From assembly GCA_963281155.1 (NCBI GenBank), contig CAUJLY010000002.1, positions 6,324,001-6,388,000 on the forward strand: a stretch of 64,000 nucleotides of DNA, read 5' to 3'. Position numbers and translations under genes: made by a program. This DNA is from Rhabditophanes sp. KR3021. Taxonomy: Eukaryota; Nematoda; Chromadorea; Rhabditida; Alloionematidae. Below, piece by piece: positions 23,174 to 34,225 of this stretch; the stretch's first letter is position 1, and each line of letters opens with the position of its first letter. The notes under the pieces were generated by a model that saw nothing but the letters and a program-made list of their open reading frames with translations, was not told where the DNA came from and did not search any database.

Positions 23174-24162
23174 TTATTAATATTTCTGAAAATATATTAT
23201 ATGTTTATTTATCGACGAAGAATGATAATACAATGACTACTAGTACATAAATGATACGACTCCTTAAACAGTTAACAAGCTCTGGTTGGCAGCATTTCTA
23301 TATAATCTCAAAATAATAACAACACTTCCATGGATCATACAAGTTTGTTTTTCCCGATTTAAAACAAAAGTCAGTACTACCCCAAAATAGGTAATAAATA
23401 ACATACACTAGGTGATATGAACTTGTGTATGCGTTTCGAGAGTATCGATATTTGATTAGAACATCTTATGTGTGTGTTTTTCTTGTTATTACCATGTGAT
23501 TAGCATTTTAAGTATTGGTGATCAATTTTTCATATTCCAAATTGTAAGGGTTCTCCGCAAATTAGCATATTCATATTTGTTCCGTGCTCCATCTAGTGGA
23601 AGTACTGAAGTCGATAGGTAACTAGAGGACAGACACTAGAATAAAATACAACAACACATGTTCTAATAGACCTGGAACGATAATCATAAAATAAAAATAT
23701 TGTTTAGAATATAAAATAATAATCTTTGAATTTGAAATTGTACTGTTTAGGATATGAATTTTAGTGTTTGTAATATGAGGTTCCATTGCTTAAATATGAA
23801 CATCCAGCCATGAGAAATTTTCTTTATCTTTATGATCAACAGTTCTGTTTATTACATTTGAACAATACTTTTATTAAAAACTAATATTTAGTAAAATGGA
23901 AAATAATGGATTGCTCGTTCAAATAATACATTTTTAAATCCATTCCATAGTTATATTAATCCAGCTAATATTTTCCTTCTTAAGATGTCACAATTTCGTC
24001 ACAAACATCGCTAATAACATGTTACTGATTACAAATATAATTTACCTGACCTTTTCGTATGCAACAAACTACAACCTTGATTGATTATCTTATCATCTCC
24101 AAACCATATTAATACTTAACCAACATACTTTTTATCAATCAACACTTTTCGTATTTTCTACC
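23174..24162. other. Divergent promoter region
   Basis: About 1 kb between the divergent starts of the RBR ligase (minus) and the HACL1 gene (plus). No open frame, RNA gene or repeat recognised. It must hold both promoters. Confidence 0.5.
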
Positions 24163-27100
24163 ATGGATGGTGCTAATGTTCTTGCTAAAGCTTTGGTCGA
24201 TCAAGGCATCGAGTATTTGTTTGGAATTGTAGGATTCCCAATTATTGAAGTTGGAATTGCCTGTCAAGCTAGAGGAATCAAGTATATTGGATGCAGAAAT
24301 GAACAATCGGTAAATAATAGTAATATTTATCAAGCTAATTTAGTAAAATTCAGGCTGCCTATGCCGCTCAAGCTATGGGTTATTTAAGTGGAAAGCCAGC
24401 AGCTTTGTTGGTTGTTTCAGGACCAGGTCTTCTGCATACTTTGGGTGGTTTGGCCAATGCCACTGAAAACTGCTGGCCAGTTATTTGTATTGGCGGGTCA
24501 TCTGATCAAGACCAAGAGACAAGAGGAGCTTTCCAAGGTAATTAAAAAGTTTAATAATTGCAATTTTATTCATAACCAATATTATTACCTAACAATGTTT
24601 AAGTTCAACAGTTCTTTTAAAACTTACTCAATTTTTAATATTGACATCCATAGTTTATTCTAAATAACAAGTTCTTTATATTCAGTTATTTAAAAAACAT
24701 CTTGTCAATTCATTTATTAAAATAATTTCAATCTTTTTAAGAATGCCCCCAAGTCCAAGCCGCAAGATTGCATTGCAAATATGCTTCCAGACCAGCGTCA
24801 ATTAATGTAATTCCATTACACGTTCATAAGGCAGTCAAATGTGCCATGTATGGACGTCCCGGAGCCGTTTATATTGATATTCCCGGCAACTTGGTTCTTT
24901 CATCTGTCCCAGAGGAAGATATTGTTTTCCCAGAGAAAGTTCCTCTCCCAGGTAGTCATATCTCTTTAATGATCTTAACTAATCTTCCGCTTTAGGTAAT
25001 CCAAGGAAACAATTAAACATTAAAACCAAAGAGTTTATTTGAAAAGTGGCAAAGATAGCAAAAGAAGCTAATTTACTAGAAAAAGACACTTTCAATATGT
25101 TATTAAAACACAACATTCATTTAGTATTTATAATTATTAATAACCTCTTCCAGGCCCTATATCAGTTCCACCACATTCTCAAATTGTTGCTGCTGCCAAT
25201 GAAATTAGAAATGCCAAAAGACCTTTAATTATTTACGGAAAAGGCGCTCAATGGTCAAGAACTGGGCCAGCAGAGACAGCTAGATTTGCCAATCAATCAA
25301 ACATTCCCCTCATCGCAACACCCGGTGGAAAAGGTGTAATCTCTGATTTCCATGAGAATCTAGTCCAACCAGCCAGATCCTTTGCCCTCCAACAAACAGA
25401 CCTTGTGGTCTTAATTGGAGCACGACTAAATTGGATTCTCCATTTCGGTCTTCAACCCAGATTTGCAAAAAATGTCAAAATAATCCAAATCGACATCGTA
25501 CCAGAAGAATTCCATCAAAACATTCCAACAACCACTCCCCTCTTAGGAGATATCGGTGAAACATTAAGTCTACTTACAGCTAATCTTAAAGATTACCGTT
25601 TCAATCAAAATAGTGACTGGAAGAGAGATTTAAAACAAAAGTGTGACAAAAATGTTGTGACTGTTGAGACCATGGCTAATAATCACGCTACTCCGTTAAA
25701 TTATTATGCTGCTTACCACCCAATTAGAGAATGGTTGAGAAAAAATGATGTCATTGTTATTAATGAGGGTTAGTATTTTTAATTTGATATTTTTATTTTA
25801 TTATCTTTTCTAGGAGCGAACACTATGGATATTGGGGTTGGTTTATTTTAAATATTAAAAAAGGGCCAGCGCTTTAAAATATACTCTCCCGGTTTGCATT
25901 CAGTAAAATCCCTTAAAATTAACTTAGCGACTCAGCTATTCGTCTCTAGGTGGATGTGAATTGTGCAAGATAATGTTGGTTTGCCAGATTCAACCTTTGT
26001 GAATTGACGACGAAAATGGTTTATCATAATATATTCAATATTTTCGGCAATTTGCTTAGAAGAGTAAAGTTTTTCACGAGGATCAGTTTCTTGCTAGCTT
26101 CGACAATCTTATCAAAATTTTTTTCTTTGTCACTGAAAGCATAGTGCTATCCACCATTGACATTGTCCTATATAGAAAAGCTTTTTGAGTGCGGGAGAGA
26201 AGTTCCATTTAGCTTCAAGTTTTGTTGAATCATAAACTAGGTACATCCAACATTTCTTATCACCTTTAACAGCTGTGATTCCATCCAATTCTTTCTTTAT
26301 TTCAGCAGGAGTATTTTTACGTCTTATGACTTAAATACCTTAAAATTCAAATGTAAAATGCGCAAAAATCTTAAAAATACTTGATATACAAAGTCCCTTA
26401 AACTTTACTTTTAATATCATCTTAATTTGCAATTGATTTCAGAGAACCATGTTTCCATCGGTATTGCCTAAGAGAAGGTAAGATATTTATTTTTTTCATT
26501 TTGTGTTTCAAAATATATACCTAATGCTTTTTATTGCAGATTAGACGCAGGTTCGTATGGTACGATGGGAATTGGTTTGGGGTACGCACTTGCTGCGGGT
26601 TTTTATGCACGTGACCACTCACCCACCACAAAAGTTCTTGTCGTTCAGGGTGATTCTGCCTTTGGTTTTTCAGGAATGGAATTAGAAACGATTAGAAGGT
26701 AAACAAAGTTGTAAATAAACAAATTATACCCTTTTTTGTTCAGATATAATCTTCCCATCATCGTGGTTGTGGTAAACAATGGAGGAATTTATATTAAGTT
26801 TATCAAAGTTAAAAAATCATACAAATTCAAAATACAATTATTGATATTGGACGCCCGTACCTTAGATTTCTCGCAAAACTTCACCACTTTCTAACCCACT
26901 ATTCCATCTCTTTAAAACATTATTAATATAGCTGGCATATCCTTGCTCCTGGTCAGGGAAGTTCTAATAAGATGAATCTTGTTCACCAAGTTGTTGCTTT
27001 CAGTAACCTTTTCAGACTCTTCATCATCAGATAACCCAATGAGATCAATCTTTTGTCTTTTAGCTAGTTATAAATCTAAGCTCGTAAATGCGGGTCTTTT

Positions 27101-27589
27101 AGCCAAACAATTAAAATAATTTAATGGTATTTTTATACCCTTATATAATGAAAGTTGACGGCGGTGTACACACCCTTTAAATTTAAGACCTTTTAAAATT
27201 GGAAGGAATTATGCCTTGTTTTGGTTAATCATCATATTTTTGGTCTAACCCATGCTACTCAAAGTGGATTGTTTTAAAATTTAACTATAAAAAACTCACT
27301 TATTTATTCATTTTTAATGATTATGGAATTATTTTATGAGGACTAACAAAGGAAGATTGGGATGATATTGAAGAAGACAGCGATCGTACTCTTGACTTGC
27401 CAAGTCTTATCTTTAACTCCCGAATGTAGATACGACAAAATGTGCCAAGCTTTCGGAGGAAATGGAGTCCTCGTTAGAACAGTTCCTGAAATTGCCACTG
27501 AACTAGACAAAGCAGCGAAATCCAAAGTTGTGACTCTTATCAATTGCATCATTTCAAATGATTCCGAAAGAAAAGCTCAAGGTACCTAA
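24163..27589 (+). CDS. HACL1: 2-hydroxyacyl-CoA lyase (thiamine-diphosphate enzyme), 3' end disrupted
   Basis: Peroxisomal TPP enzyme of fatty-acid alpha-oxidation; it splits 2-hydroxyacyl-CoA to formyl-CoA and an aldehyde. Exons in phase: 24163-24309, 24354-24537, 24742-24951, 25154-25768, 25814-25836 (23 bp), 26443-26477, 26540-26698, and one starting 26744. Family marks: GIVGFP near the N-terminus, NEQ with the catalytic Glu, [40 protein letters not shown], and the TPP motif GDSAFGFSG...NN. The 3' end is problematic. No clean junction joins GGIYI to the conserved segment beginning [11 protein letters not shown] (27340). Within that exon the frame shifts by one base (near 27408) between DLPS and [17 protein letters not shown]. 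The gene is either recently inactivated at its C-terminus or hit by a sequence error. The true last exon beyond 27586 is uncertain. Confidence 0.85.
25880..26340 (-). pseudogene. Decayed antisense coding fragment inside a HACL1 intron
   Basis: The roughly 600-bp intron after GANTMDIG is far longer than its neighbours. On the minus strand it reads as protein-like pieces broken by stops and frame changes. One piece starts near 26325 with [19 protein letters not shown] and ends around KKLFYIG. A later piece contains [18 protein letters not shown]. The WMYLVYD ... FYIG spacing is weakly reminiscent of GIY-YIG nuclease domains, but this is a guess. It is best read as the debris of an inserted element. 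Confidence 0.35.
26830..27110 (-). pseudogene. Second decayed antisense fragment in a HACL1 intron
   Basis: Minus-strand frames here are protein-like over about 80 codons with one visible frame change. An acidic piece reads [20 protein letters not shown], followed in another frame by [18 protein letters not shown]. The fragment directly adjoins dispersed repeat copy B (27151-27310). Together with the fragment at 25880-26340 it suggests one or more insertions into this gene. No family recognised. Confidence 0.3.
27151..27310 (+). repeat. Dispersed repeat, copy B, in a HACL1 intron
   Basis: Begins GTTGACGGCGGTGTACACAC and ends CACTTATTTATTCAT. It matches copy A (20047-20225) nearly base for base apart from two short deletions relative to A. 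It ends about 30 bp before the conserved GLTKEDW exon of HACL1, next to the point where the coding frame becomes unclear. Confidence 0.8.
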
Positions 27590-29544
27590 TTAAAATTAAA
27601 AAATATAGTCACAAAAGTAATTTAGTAGAACAAATATTAAGTTATGAATAGAATTCAAAAATTTATTAAATAAAAACGAGGGGAAGTTAAATATTTTCCT
27701 CCTCAATTTCAAGTTTTTGGCTTAAAAGGGAACACCTAATATTCATATTTTGTGCGTGTAAAGTATAAAATAATGAAAATTTAGTTTTTAAATCTTTACT
27801 CGTATGATGACTTGCAGCTAATATGTATATTTTGAATGCATAAAGTTCACAGTTATTATATCTTAGAGGCAAGGTCAGAGACATTTCGATTAATATGTAC
27901 AGAAACATCGCCGATGATCTAAGTACCATTCTCGTGAGACAATATACATGATTTAATGTAATTATTAAAAAATATGAAACATTCAATTCATTAATATTAC
28001 TTAATACTTTATTTACCATTCAAGAACACAATTGGCTGACCAGATCAAAGATGTAATCCAAACAGACACAAATAAACGATTATAAATCATTTATCTAAGA
28101 TGAATATTTAAATGTCAAATAAATCATATTATTCAACGCTTTTATGTGTTAATTAATTAATTTGATTTGATTCAAGTTTGTAATTGATGGTGGTGACAGC
28201 ATGTCTTTAGTTAATATTTGAATAAATAGCATGCTTGCACCCATCTTTTTTGTCTATATTTTATCTTTAATTTTGAAAATATGTTAATATTTTTGTGCAT
28301 ATCTTGATAAGGAGATCAAAAAATCAAAAACCAACCTCTAATCGTCGCCCAGTGCTTATTAATAGTATCATAAAACAATCATAATGTTTAATATTAGTAA
28401 TTCGCACGTGGTACATCTAATTCGTTTCCTCCATTGATACTTATTCATACTTGACACAGGTTATCATGTAGCCTCGATCAAAAGCGAATTTGCGATCACG
28501 TGTGGCTATACAAAATGAATTGCTTTTTGAATGAAAAGACTTCTCTCCCTAGACACCACCAATTTTAATATTTTCAACTAAAAAAAGGACGGCGCACATT
28601 TTTGAAGACAACATAGACTAAAATTAATATAATGGGGTGATTTTGTCTTTGATTATATTGCCAGTAGCCATGTGCTTTCAACATTTTTGTCTCTTACGCT
28701 AATCACAAAGTATGGGATGATTTTATCAATCTATTCTCTTTCACTAAATTAATCATGTATCAAAGTTTCAATCGTAGGTGGATACAAAATATGAGGAACA
28801 ATATATAAATAAATATATGTATATAAAGAATATTTATACGATCATTCTTTTACATTCAACATTTTTGGTATCAAATATTATTATATTTATAATATGCAGT
28901 CTCATACCCTTTTTTGTTTTTGTTGTTGTCATCATCTTCTGGTTTTATTAGGATACTTTATCATTATTCACACACATATACTCCACAACAAAATTAGTTA
29001 ATTAAAATATATAAATTGTTTTTTGCTTTCTACAACACACGATCAGACTAGATGGACACTTTTACAAATAAAAACAACCTTTTTATAAATAAATTTATAA
29101 TTATTATCTCAAGCACATGATTATATCGGACGGGGACAAGTTTGATATCGCTCCCAAAATTCTATCAGGTGTGCATTCTGACTCAGTAGGTCCTTTTGAT
29201 CGCCTTTGATCACCTATTTTATTTATTTAAAAAGAAAGTACATTGTTTTGAGCACCACAGACAGGAAACTGTTTTTGATTTGACAAGAACACATCTGCAA
29301 CTTATTCTCTTTTATATAGTTAAAAAATAAGTTAGTATAGTCAGAAAAAAGTTTTATACCGATCTCTTATTGTTTTTTAGTAATAACTATATTATCGTTC
29401 TTTCTTTTAAAATGAAGTAGTACTTCTCAAATTGTTGACAAATACAACATCATATTCTCTAAATTGTTATATACCCTTCTCTAAACCATCTAACATTACA
29501 ACTTAAACTTACCAATTTCAGAAATTGAACTATTATACCTAATT
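27590..29544. other. Intergenic region
   Basis: About 2 kb downstream of HACL1. A possible last HACL1 exon begins after a GAATAG acceptor near 27652, giving a plausible KAQEF junction, but cannot be confirmed. A 110-codon minus-strand frame (27687-28019) has no motif and overlaps that candidate exon. The rest is AT-rich with no gene, RNA or repeat that I can support. A TTTCAG acceptor at 29521 precedes the next gene. Confidence 0.45.
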
Positions 29545-30145
29545 ATGACTACTACAATTCGCAATATTGTTAATATTTTATACTTTCCTGCTGAACAATC
29601 GACAACCTTTGATACTTACTTTAGTGACGAATGGCAATATGTTACAGATAGTTTAATATTTTCTCGTGATCAAATATTGTCTTTGTCTTCATCTTTGGAA
29701 AGTGTTGTCTTGTATGAACAGGAAAGTGAGGAGGACGATGAAGATGACATCTTTTATGACACGGTTGATTTTTTTGAATCTCCTTTAATAAGTAAGTACT
29801 TTATTTATATTTGTTTAGTAAACGTTTTCAGGGGCAGCTGAAGATTTCACAACTAAATGTCCCGCATACGACAATAAAATGCACATAATAGTAGAAAATA
29901 ACTTGCCCTCAATGCCTGTATACTTACAAACCAAAAATCAAAAAGCCAACATCTCATTCCTCAACAAATTTGCCCCATTAAAAGGATATCCCTGCCAATT
30001 CTTTCAACCCCAAAATCAACTCCCAACCTCTACCACAGCCAAATATTTTAATTTCTTAAAAAGTCACAACCTCCTTCCCTTCTTCTCAACTCAACCACAA
30101 CAAAACATTCAAGCTCGTTTAAATTGTTATCAAAATTTATGTTGA
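29545..30145 (+). CDS. Hypothetical two-exon protein, 186 residues
   Basis: Exon 1 is 29545-29791 and exon 2 is 29832-30145, phase 1, with a 40-bp GTAAGT...TTTCAG intron. The first half ends in a strongly acidic run (EQESEEDDEDDIFYDTVDFF). The second half is Pro/Gln/Asn-rich and hydrophobic in places, ending RLNCYQNLC. No signal peptide, membrane span or known domain. The start codon lies 23 nt after a TTTCAG acceptor with no exon upstream, so the mRNA may be trans-spliced. Family not recognised. Confidence 0.6.
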
Positions 30146-30611
30146 TGTGGACGTTAATGACTCACATTATGTAAATATGTACAGACAAATTCTTTTTAGA
30201 TTGTTATATAATTTTATTTGAAGTTCTTTCATTTAGTGTGACTTAGTTTAATAAAATAATTAGTTGAAAAAGTAGTTTCTAAAATTTAGTTAAACAACGT
30301 ATAGATAAATTGTCTCGATAATTCATAATTATTACGGTAATTTGTAAAGGAATTGAATGTTCAATGCTTCCCATCAATCATCTCTTCGACACACACAATA
30401 TTTTTATACATCTTTGCACCTGACAAACATAAACAGATGGCTAACTTATGCAAAATAATAACAACCGTTCTTTGATTGTTATCGACAACCATTAAATGTA
30501 TTCTAGTGGATGCAATTAAGATTATCAGCAAACCCAAATTGAACCGGGTCGTAATTTATAGATTATAAGGTACTTTGTTTGTTACATTCAACTCATTTTG
30601 ATTAATAAAGC

Positions 30612-32410
30612 ATGGTCTTGTTTAATTATTTGATATTCCTTGTTCCTTGTCTTTTGACTAATGCTATTAATATTCCATGCACACCCAAAAACTTCGGAAC
30701 ATCCGAAATACCAAAAATAGTGTGTGTGTGCACAAAGTCAAAGTGTGACACACTACAGAACTTCGATCCTTCTGAATTAACAACCACAATCGGAATCATC
30801 ACAACAACTCAAGCTGGGAAGAGATTTGAAAAGACTTTGCAAGCTAAACAGTCTGTTAATAAGCAAATGGAAGCAGTTGATGCGATTATTCACATTAACA
30901 TCACTGAGCAATACCAACAAATAATCGGGTTTGGGGGTGCATTCACAGACTCATTTGGTATTAATATTAACAAATTGACGACTCCTGCAAGAAATCGTTT
31001 AATGTATGGATACTTTTCGAAAGAAGGTATGCAAAACAATAATAGTTAATTCTTTTTGATTGCGTTTGGGTTGTAGGGCTCGAATACACGATTGCACGTG
31101 TACCGATTGGATCCACTGATTTCTCGACATCTGTTTATTCATATGATGAAGTTGTGGATGATTTTGAATTAAGGAATTTCAATTTGACGACTGAAGATTT
31201 TACCTTGAAGATTCCTTATATAAAAGAAGCTGTTATTTATTCCGGGAATACGTTGAAATTATATGCATCTGCCTGGGCTCCTCCGGCATGGATGAAAACT
31301 AATAACAAACAAGACGGTAATTTAAAAAATAAGCTACTCAAATATCTTTTATAGGTGGAGCCCCGTTAAAGGGAGAAGTAGGCGGCCAATACTACGAAAC
31401 ATGGTCGAATTATTACATCAAATTCTTCGAAGCTTACCAAAAGCAAGGAATCAACTTCTGGGGAGTGACGTCAGGAAATGAACCAACCAGTGGAAATTTC
31501 AAAGACTACGCCTGGCAATCCCTTCTATTTACTCCAAAAACACAAAAAGAATTCCTGAAAACGAATCTAGGACCAAAAATCAGATCCAATCCATCCTTCA
31601 AAAATATGAAAATTATGATTTTAGATGATGATCGTGAAGTATTGCCTGCATGGGCAGATGATGTGCTGGAGGATTCTGAAATGGATAAGTATGTTGATGG
31701 TGTTGGTGTGCATTGGTATATGGATAATATTTTTCCTGCTTCTAATTTGGAGGAAACGTACAAGAAGCATCCTACTAAGTTTGTGTTGGGGACAGAAGGT
31801 AAGTCAATATTTTAGTTTATTTATTTACCATGTTTCGTTGATTCATTTAATCATGTCCAGTAGATTCATTTAATTATGCTCAGTAGATTCATTTAATTAT
31901 GTTCAGTAGATTAACTTATTTGCAATTTCAGCATGCACCGGCTCAACCATCTTCTCCAAAGGCCCGATCCCTGGAAACTGGAACCGTGGCGAATCTTACC
32001 TATTCAGCATCATAGACTACTTGAACCACTACGCCAGTGGTTGGACAGATTGGAACTTTGCCCTTGACATGGACGGAGGTCCCTCCTGGGCCAAAAATAA
32101 CGTAGATGCGCCCATCCTAATCGACGCTCACAACCAACAATTTTACAGACAACCTATGTTCTACGCCCTTGGCCATGTAAGTAAGTTTGTGAAACCAGGT
32201 GGTGTACGAATTTATTCCAAATTATCCAAACAAATAATCGGTGTTGAGATTGTAAGTGTCAAGAATTTGGATGGAACCAAAGCTACAGTCATACTTAACA
32301 AGAATAATTATGATCTAAAGTTTCAATTTGATGTTGTTGGTAGTTCAAGTAATGATGTTGGCGTCATTGCCGTTGAAAAGTTTTCTTTTACTACAGTTGT
32401 ATGGAAGTAA
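30612..32410 (+). CDS. GBA: Lysosomal glucosylceramidase (glucocerebrosidase, GH30)
   Basis: Four exons: 30612-31026, 31077-31316, 31355-31798 and 31932-32410, 525 residues. Hydrolyses glucosylceramide to glucose and ceramide in the lysosome. The signal peptide is MVLFNYLIFLVPCLLTNAIN. The family blocks are in order: GFGGAFTDS, IARVPIGSTDFS, ASAWAPPAWMKTN, and WGVTSGNEPTSG with the acid/base Glu (about residue 261). Next come GVGVHWY and LGTEACTG with the nucleophile Glu (about 366). The 105-residue spacing of the two catalytic Glu equals that of the human enzyme. The C-terminal block GWTDWNFALDMDGGPSWA is conserved. Several NxS/T sequons fit a glycoprotein. AATAAA occurs at 32427. The gene is convergent with elongin C, 136 bp apart. 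It looks fully active. Confidence 0.96.
31840..31908 (+). repeat. Tandem repeat, 3 x 23 bp, in GBA intron 3
   Basis: Three head-to-tail copies of a 23-bp unit (GATTCATTTAATTATGTTCA plus GTA) with two or three substitutions between copies. A partial fourth unit starts GATTAACTT. The array explains why this intron (133 bp) is longer than the other two. Confidence 0.9.
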
Positions 32411-32546
32411 TTTAAAAGAATTATTGAATAAAGTATTTATTGGTTGTTATGAATAAAGTCCCATGTTTTCACTTATAAAATTGGTTATTTTACATTATTA
32501 AATAATCGTTGTGTTATCTGAATGCTAATGTAAGCAAAAAATATTT

Positions 32547-32962
32547 TCAACAATCGAGGAAATTAGCTGCCATCAGTAAGTCTGAAAAAGGATATAAGTT
32601 ATTACCACATGAATTTATTGACTAGCCTAGTGATAACTCTGCTGATACATGAAATTCGGGTATTTCCGCGGGTGAGTTTGTGTATCTTGATTTGTACAAA
32701 AAGTAATGGCATACTTTTTGCAAGACATGAGATCTAAGGATATTATATAATGGAATAAGCAATCGACAACTCACGGTAATTCTCTGAAGTTGACAGTATT
32801 TGTTTCATTTTCGGCACTGCAGCCGGGCCCGGAAAGCATGGCTTTGATGGTACTACTAGTTAGGGCGAGATCTTTAGGTAAATAGAAGGTATGCTTGTCA
32901 CTGCTAACAAGTTTTACATAATTGGCATCAGGCCCTTCAACGATTGGCTTTTCAGAAGACAT
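32547..32962 (-). CDS. ELOC: Elongin C (BTB/POZ-fold ubiquitin ligase adaptor)
   Basis: Three exons: 32775-32962, 32627-32733 and 32547-32581, 109 residues, nearly the human length of 112. Elongin C bridges BC-box proteins and cullin-2/5 in ubiquitin ligases and is a subunit of elongin. The sequence is strongly conserved: [61 protein letters not shown] and [10 protein letters not shown]. The junction between exons 2 and 3 only works with a GC donor (CACTAG|GCTAGT), giving [11 protein letters not shown]. It starts divergently from APC13, 196 bp away, and is convergent with GBA. A diverged paralogue lies at 54521-54895. Confidence 0.93.
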
Positions 32963-33158
32963 TTGTATGATTTAGCCAAACTATATAAACCTATCACACT
33001 TTGTAGGTACGATATACCACACCCGATACAACAACAAATCTTAAAAGGATTAGTCACAAACATAACATTGGAGTCTGGTTCATTCGCATTTTATCTCACA
33101 CGATCTAAACAAACAAAGATCGTCTATTAATGAATTGTATTCTAAGAAGACAAATATT

Positions 33159-33459
33159 ATGAATCTGCAACAGCGTAATTATACATTACACGAGAATATA
33201 TTGATAATTGACGACGACTGGGTTACTCATAAACTTAAAAGCGATACTATTGACGTTCCTGCTTTTTTGAGACCAGATCCAGAGGCTGAGACAGTTCCAT
33301 CTGGTTTTCGTGAGCAAGTAAGTTTATATATATTTGTTATTTTATAGCTTGGTTTAGGACAAATTTAGCGAGGGAGAAAATCGGTGGGCAGATACTGGTC
33401 TAAGTCAAATTCACTTCTGGCACGCCCCACCACAACATCATTACCCCAGAAACTTTTAG
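33159..33459 (+). CDS. ANAPC13: Anaphase-promoting complex subunit 13 (APC13)
   Basis: Two exons, 33159-33317 and 33358-33459, phase 0, 86 residues. APC13 is a small, mostly extended subunit that stabilises TPR subunits of the anaphase-promoting complex. The match rests on the colinear pattern ILIIDDDWVTHKL ... DVPAFLRPDPEAE ... RWADTGLSQIHFW, against the human ILDLIDDAWREDKL ... IPLNELPEPE ... KWTDLALQYLHE. The acceptor after GGTTTAG (33357) was chosen because it extends this similarity; an earlier TTTATAG acceptor (33346) would give a quick stop. The ATG at 33159 gives MNLQQRNY. It is the first gene of a plus-strand cluster; its stop is 27 bp from the next start codon. Confidence 0.8.
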
Positions 33460-33486
33460 GTGCAAATCACTTACTCTACTTTCAAG

Positions 33487-34128
33487 ATGGGCAATGAAGT
33501 ATCAACCAGCACATCCAATTCCTCTCTCCGTTTCTTTTCAAACCGCTCCCAATCACACCCTCCAGGTTCAACAATGGTTACTGTCAACTCAGGCGCCACC
33601 AAAGAACAAGACCCAAAAGACGATCCAGATTATATAAAACTACAGGAAATCCGTCGTTTCCTACCTATCATGAAGTTCCAATCACCTCCAATGGGATCAG
33701 CTCAACGCGACTCCTACAAACAAATCAACCCACGCCTATTATTATCCCAATTTTCAGAACTACATATGCGACTCCATGAAAATGCTCGTTTCATCCAACA
33801 CGGCCAAGTCGAAGTATTCAACAAAGTCAAAGCAGCTGACCATGACATCTACCAAATCATGAATGACCTCAAAGATCGTGAAGCCCTCTACAAAAAAATG
33901 ACCTTCGAAATGGGTAACCTCAAATTACTAAGCCAAAATATTAATGATTTGCATACTGATCTGGAAAATATGATCCATCAATTGGATGAAATCACAAGCC
34001 ATCTTCCAATTGATATCAAACCTCCTGGTCTGGACTTTGATAAGTTATTAAGAGACAAAGTTAATAATATTAATTCACCTCAACGTCATTTGCCTGCTTT
34101 TGAATACAGTGTTGTAGATAATCTATAA
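33487..34128 (+). CDS. BORCS5: BORC complex subunit 5 (myrlysin)
   Basis: Single exon, 213 residues. BORC recruits ARL8 to lysosomes to control their transport. The N-terminus MGNEVSTS carries the Gly2 needed for myristoylation, the membrane anchor of this subunit. The central block is conserved: RRFLPIMKFQSPP, ARFIQHGQVEVFNKVKAAD and LLSQNINDLHTDLE, the last being a coiled-coil segment. The start codon follows TACTTTCAAG directly and is 27 bp after the APC13 stop, too close for an independent promoter. Together with Pelota 97 bp further on, this looks like the middle gene of an operon. Translation upstream of the Met (from 33460) is possible but would bury the myristoylation site. Confidence 0.9.
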   Translation: MGNEVSTSTSNSSLRFFSNRSQSHPPGSTMVTVNSGATKEQDPKDDPDYIKLQEIRRFLPIMKFQSPPMGSAQRDSYKQINPRLLLSQFSELHMRLHENARFIQHGQVEVFNKVKAADHDIYQIMNDLKDREALYKKMTFEMGNLKLLSQNINDLHTDLENMIHQLDEITSHLPIDIKPPGLDFDKLLRDKVNNINSPQRHLPAFEYSVVDNL

Positions 34129-34225
34129 ATTTACGCTTTTTTGTTTTTTGATTTTTATTAAACGTTACCTTTCGTCTTACATTTCTTTATATCATCTTAA
34201 AACAGATCATAACTCATTTTTAGAC

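Noticed and set aside
24963..25153. Extra exon-like piece ([14 protein letters not shown]...) between HACL1 exons 3 and 4
   Set aside because: Interrupted by a stop, and the flanking exons already join in phase to give the conserved [10 protein letters not shown].
31840..31908. CRISPR-like array
   Set aside because: Direct tandem repeat with no spacers, inside a eukaryotic intron.
34148..34225. N-terminal extension of Pelota
   Set aside because: Not conserved in the family; an acceptor sits 2 nt before the internal ATG, which gives the standard MxVKY-type start.
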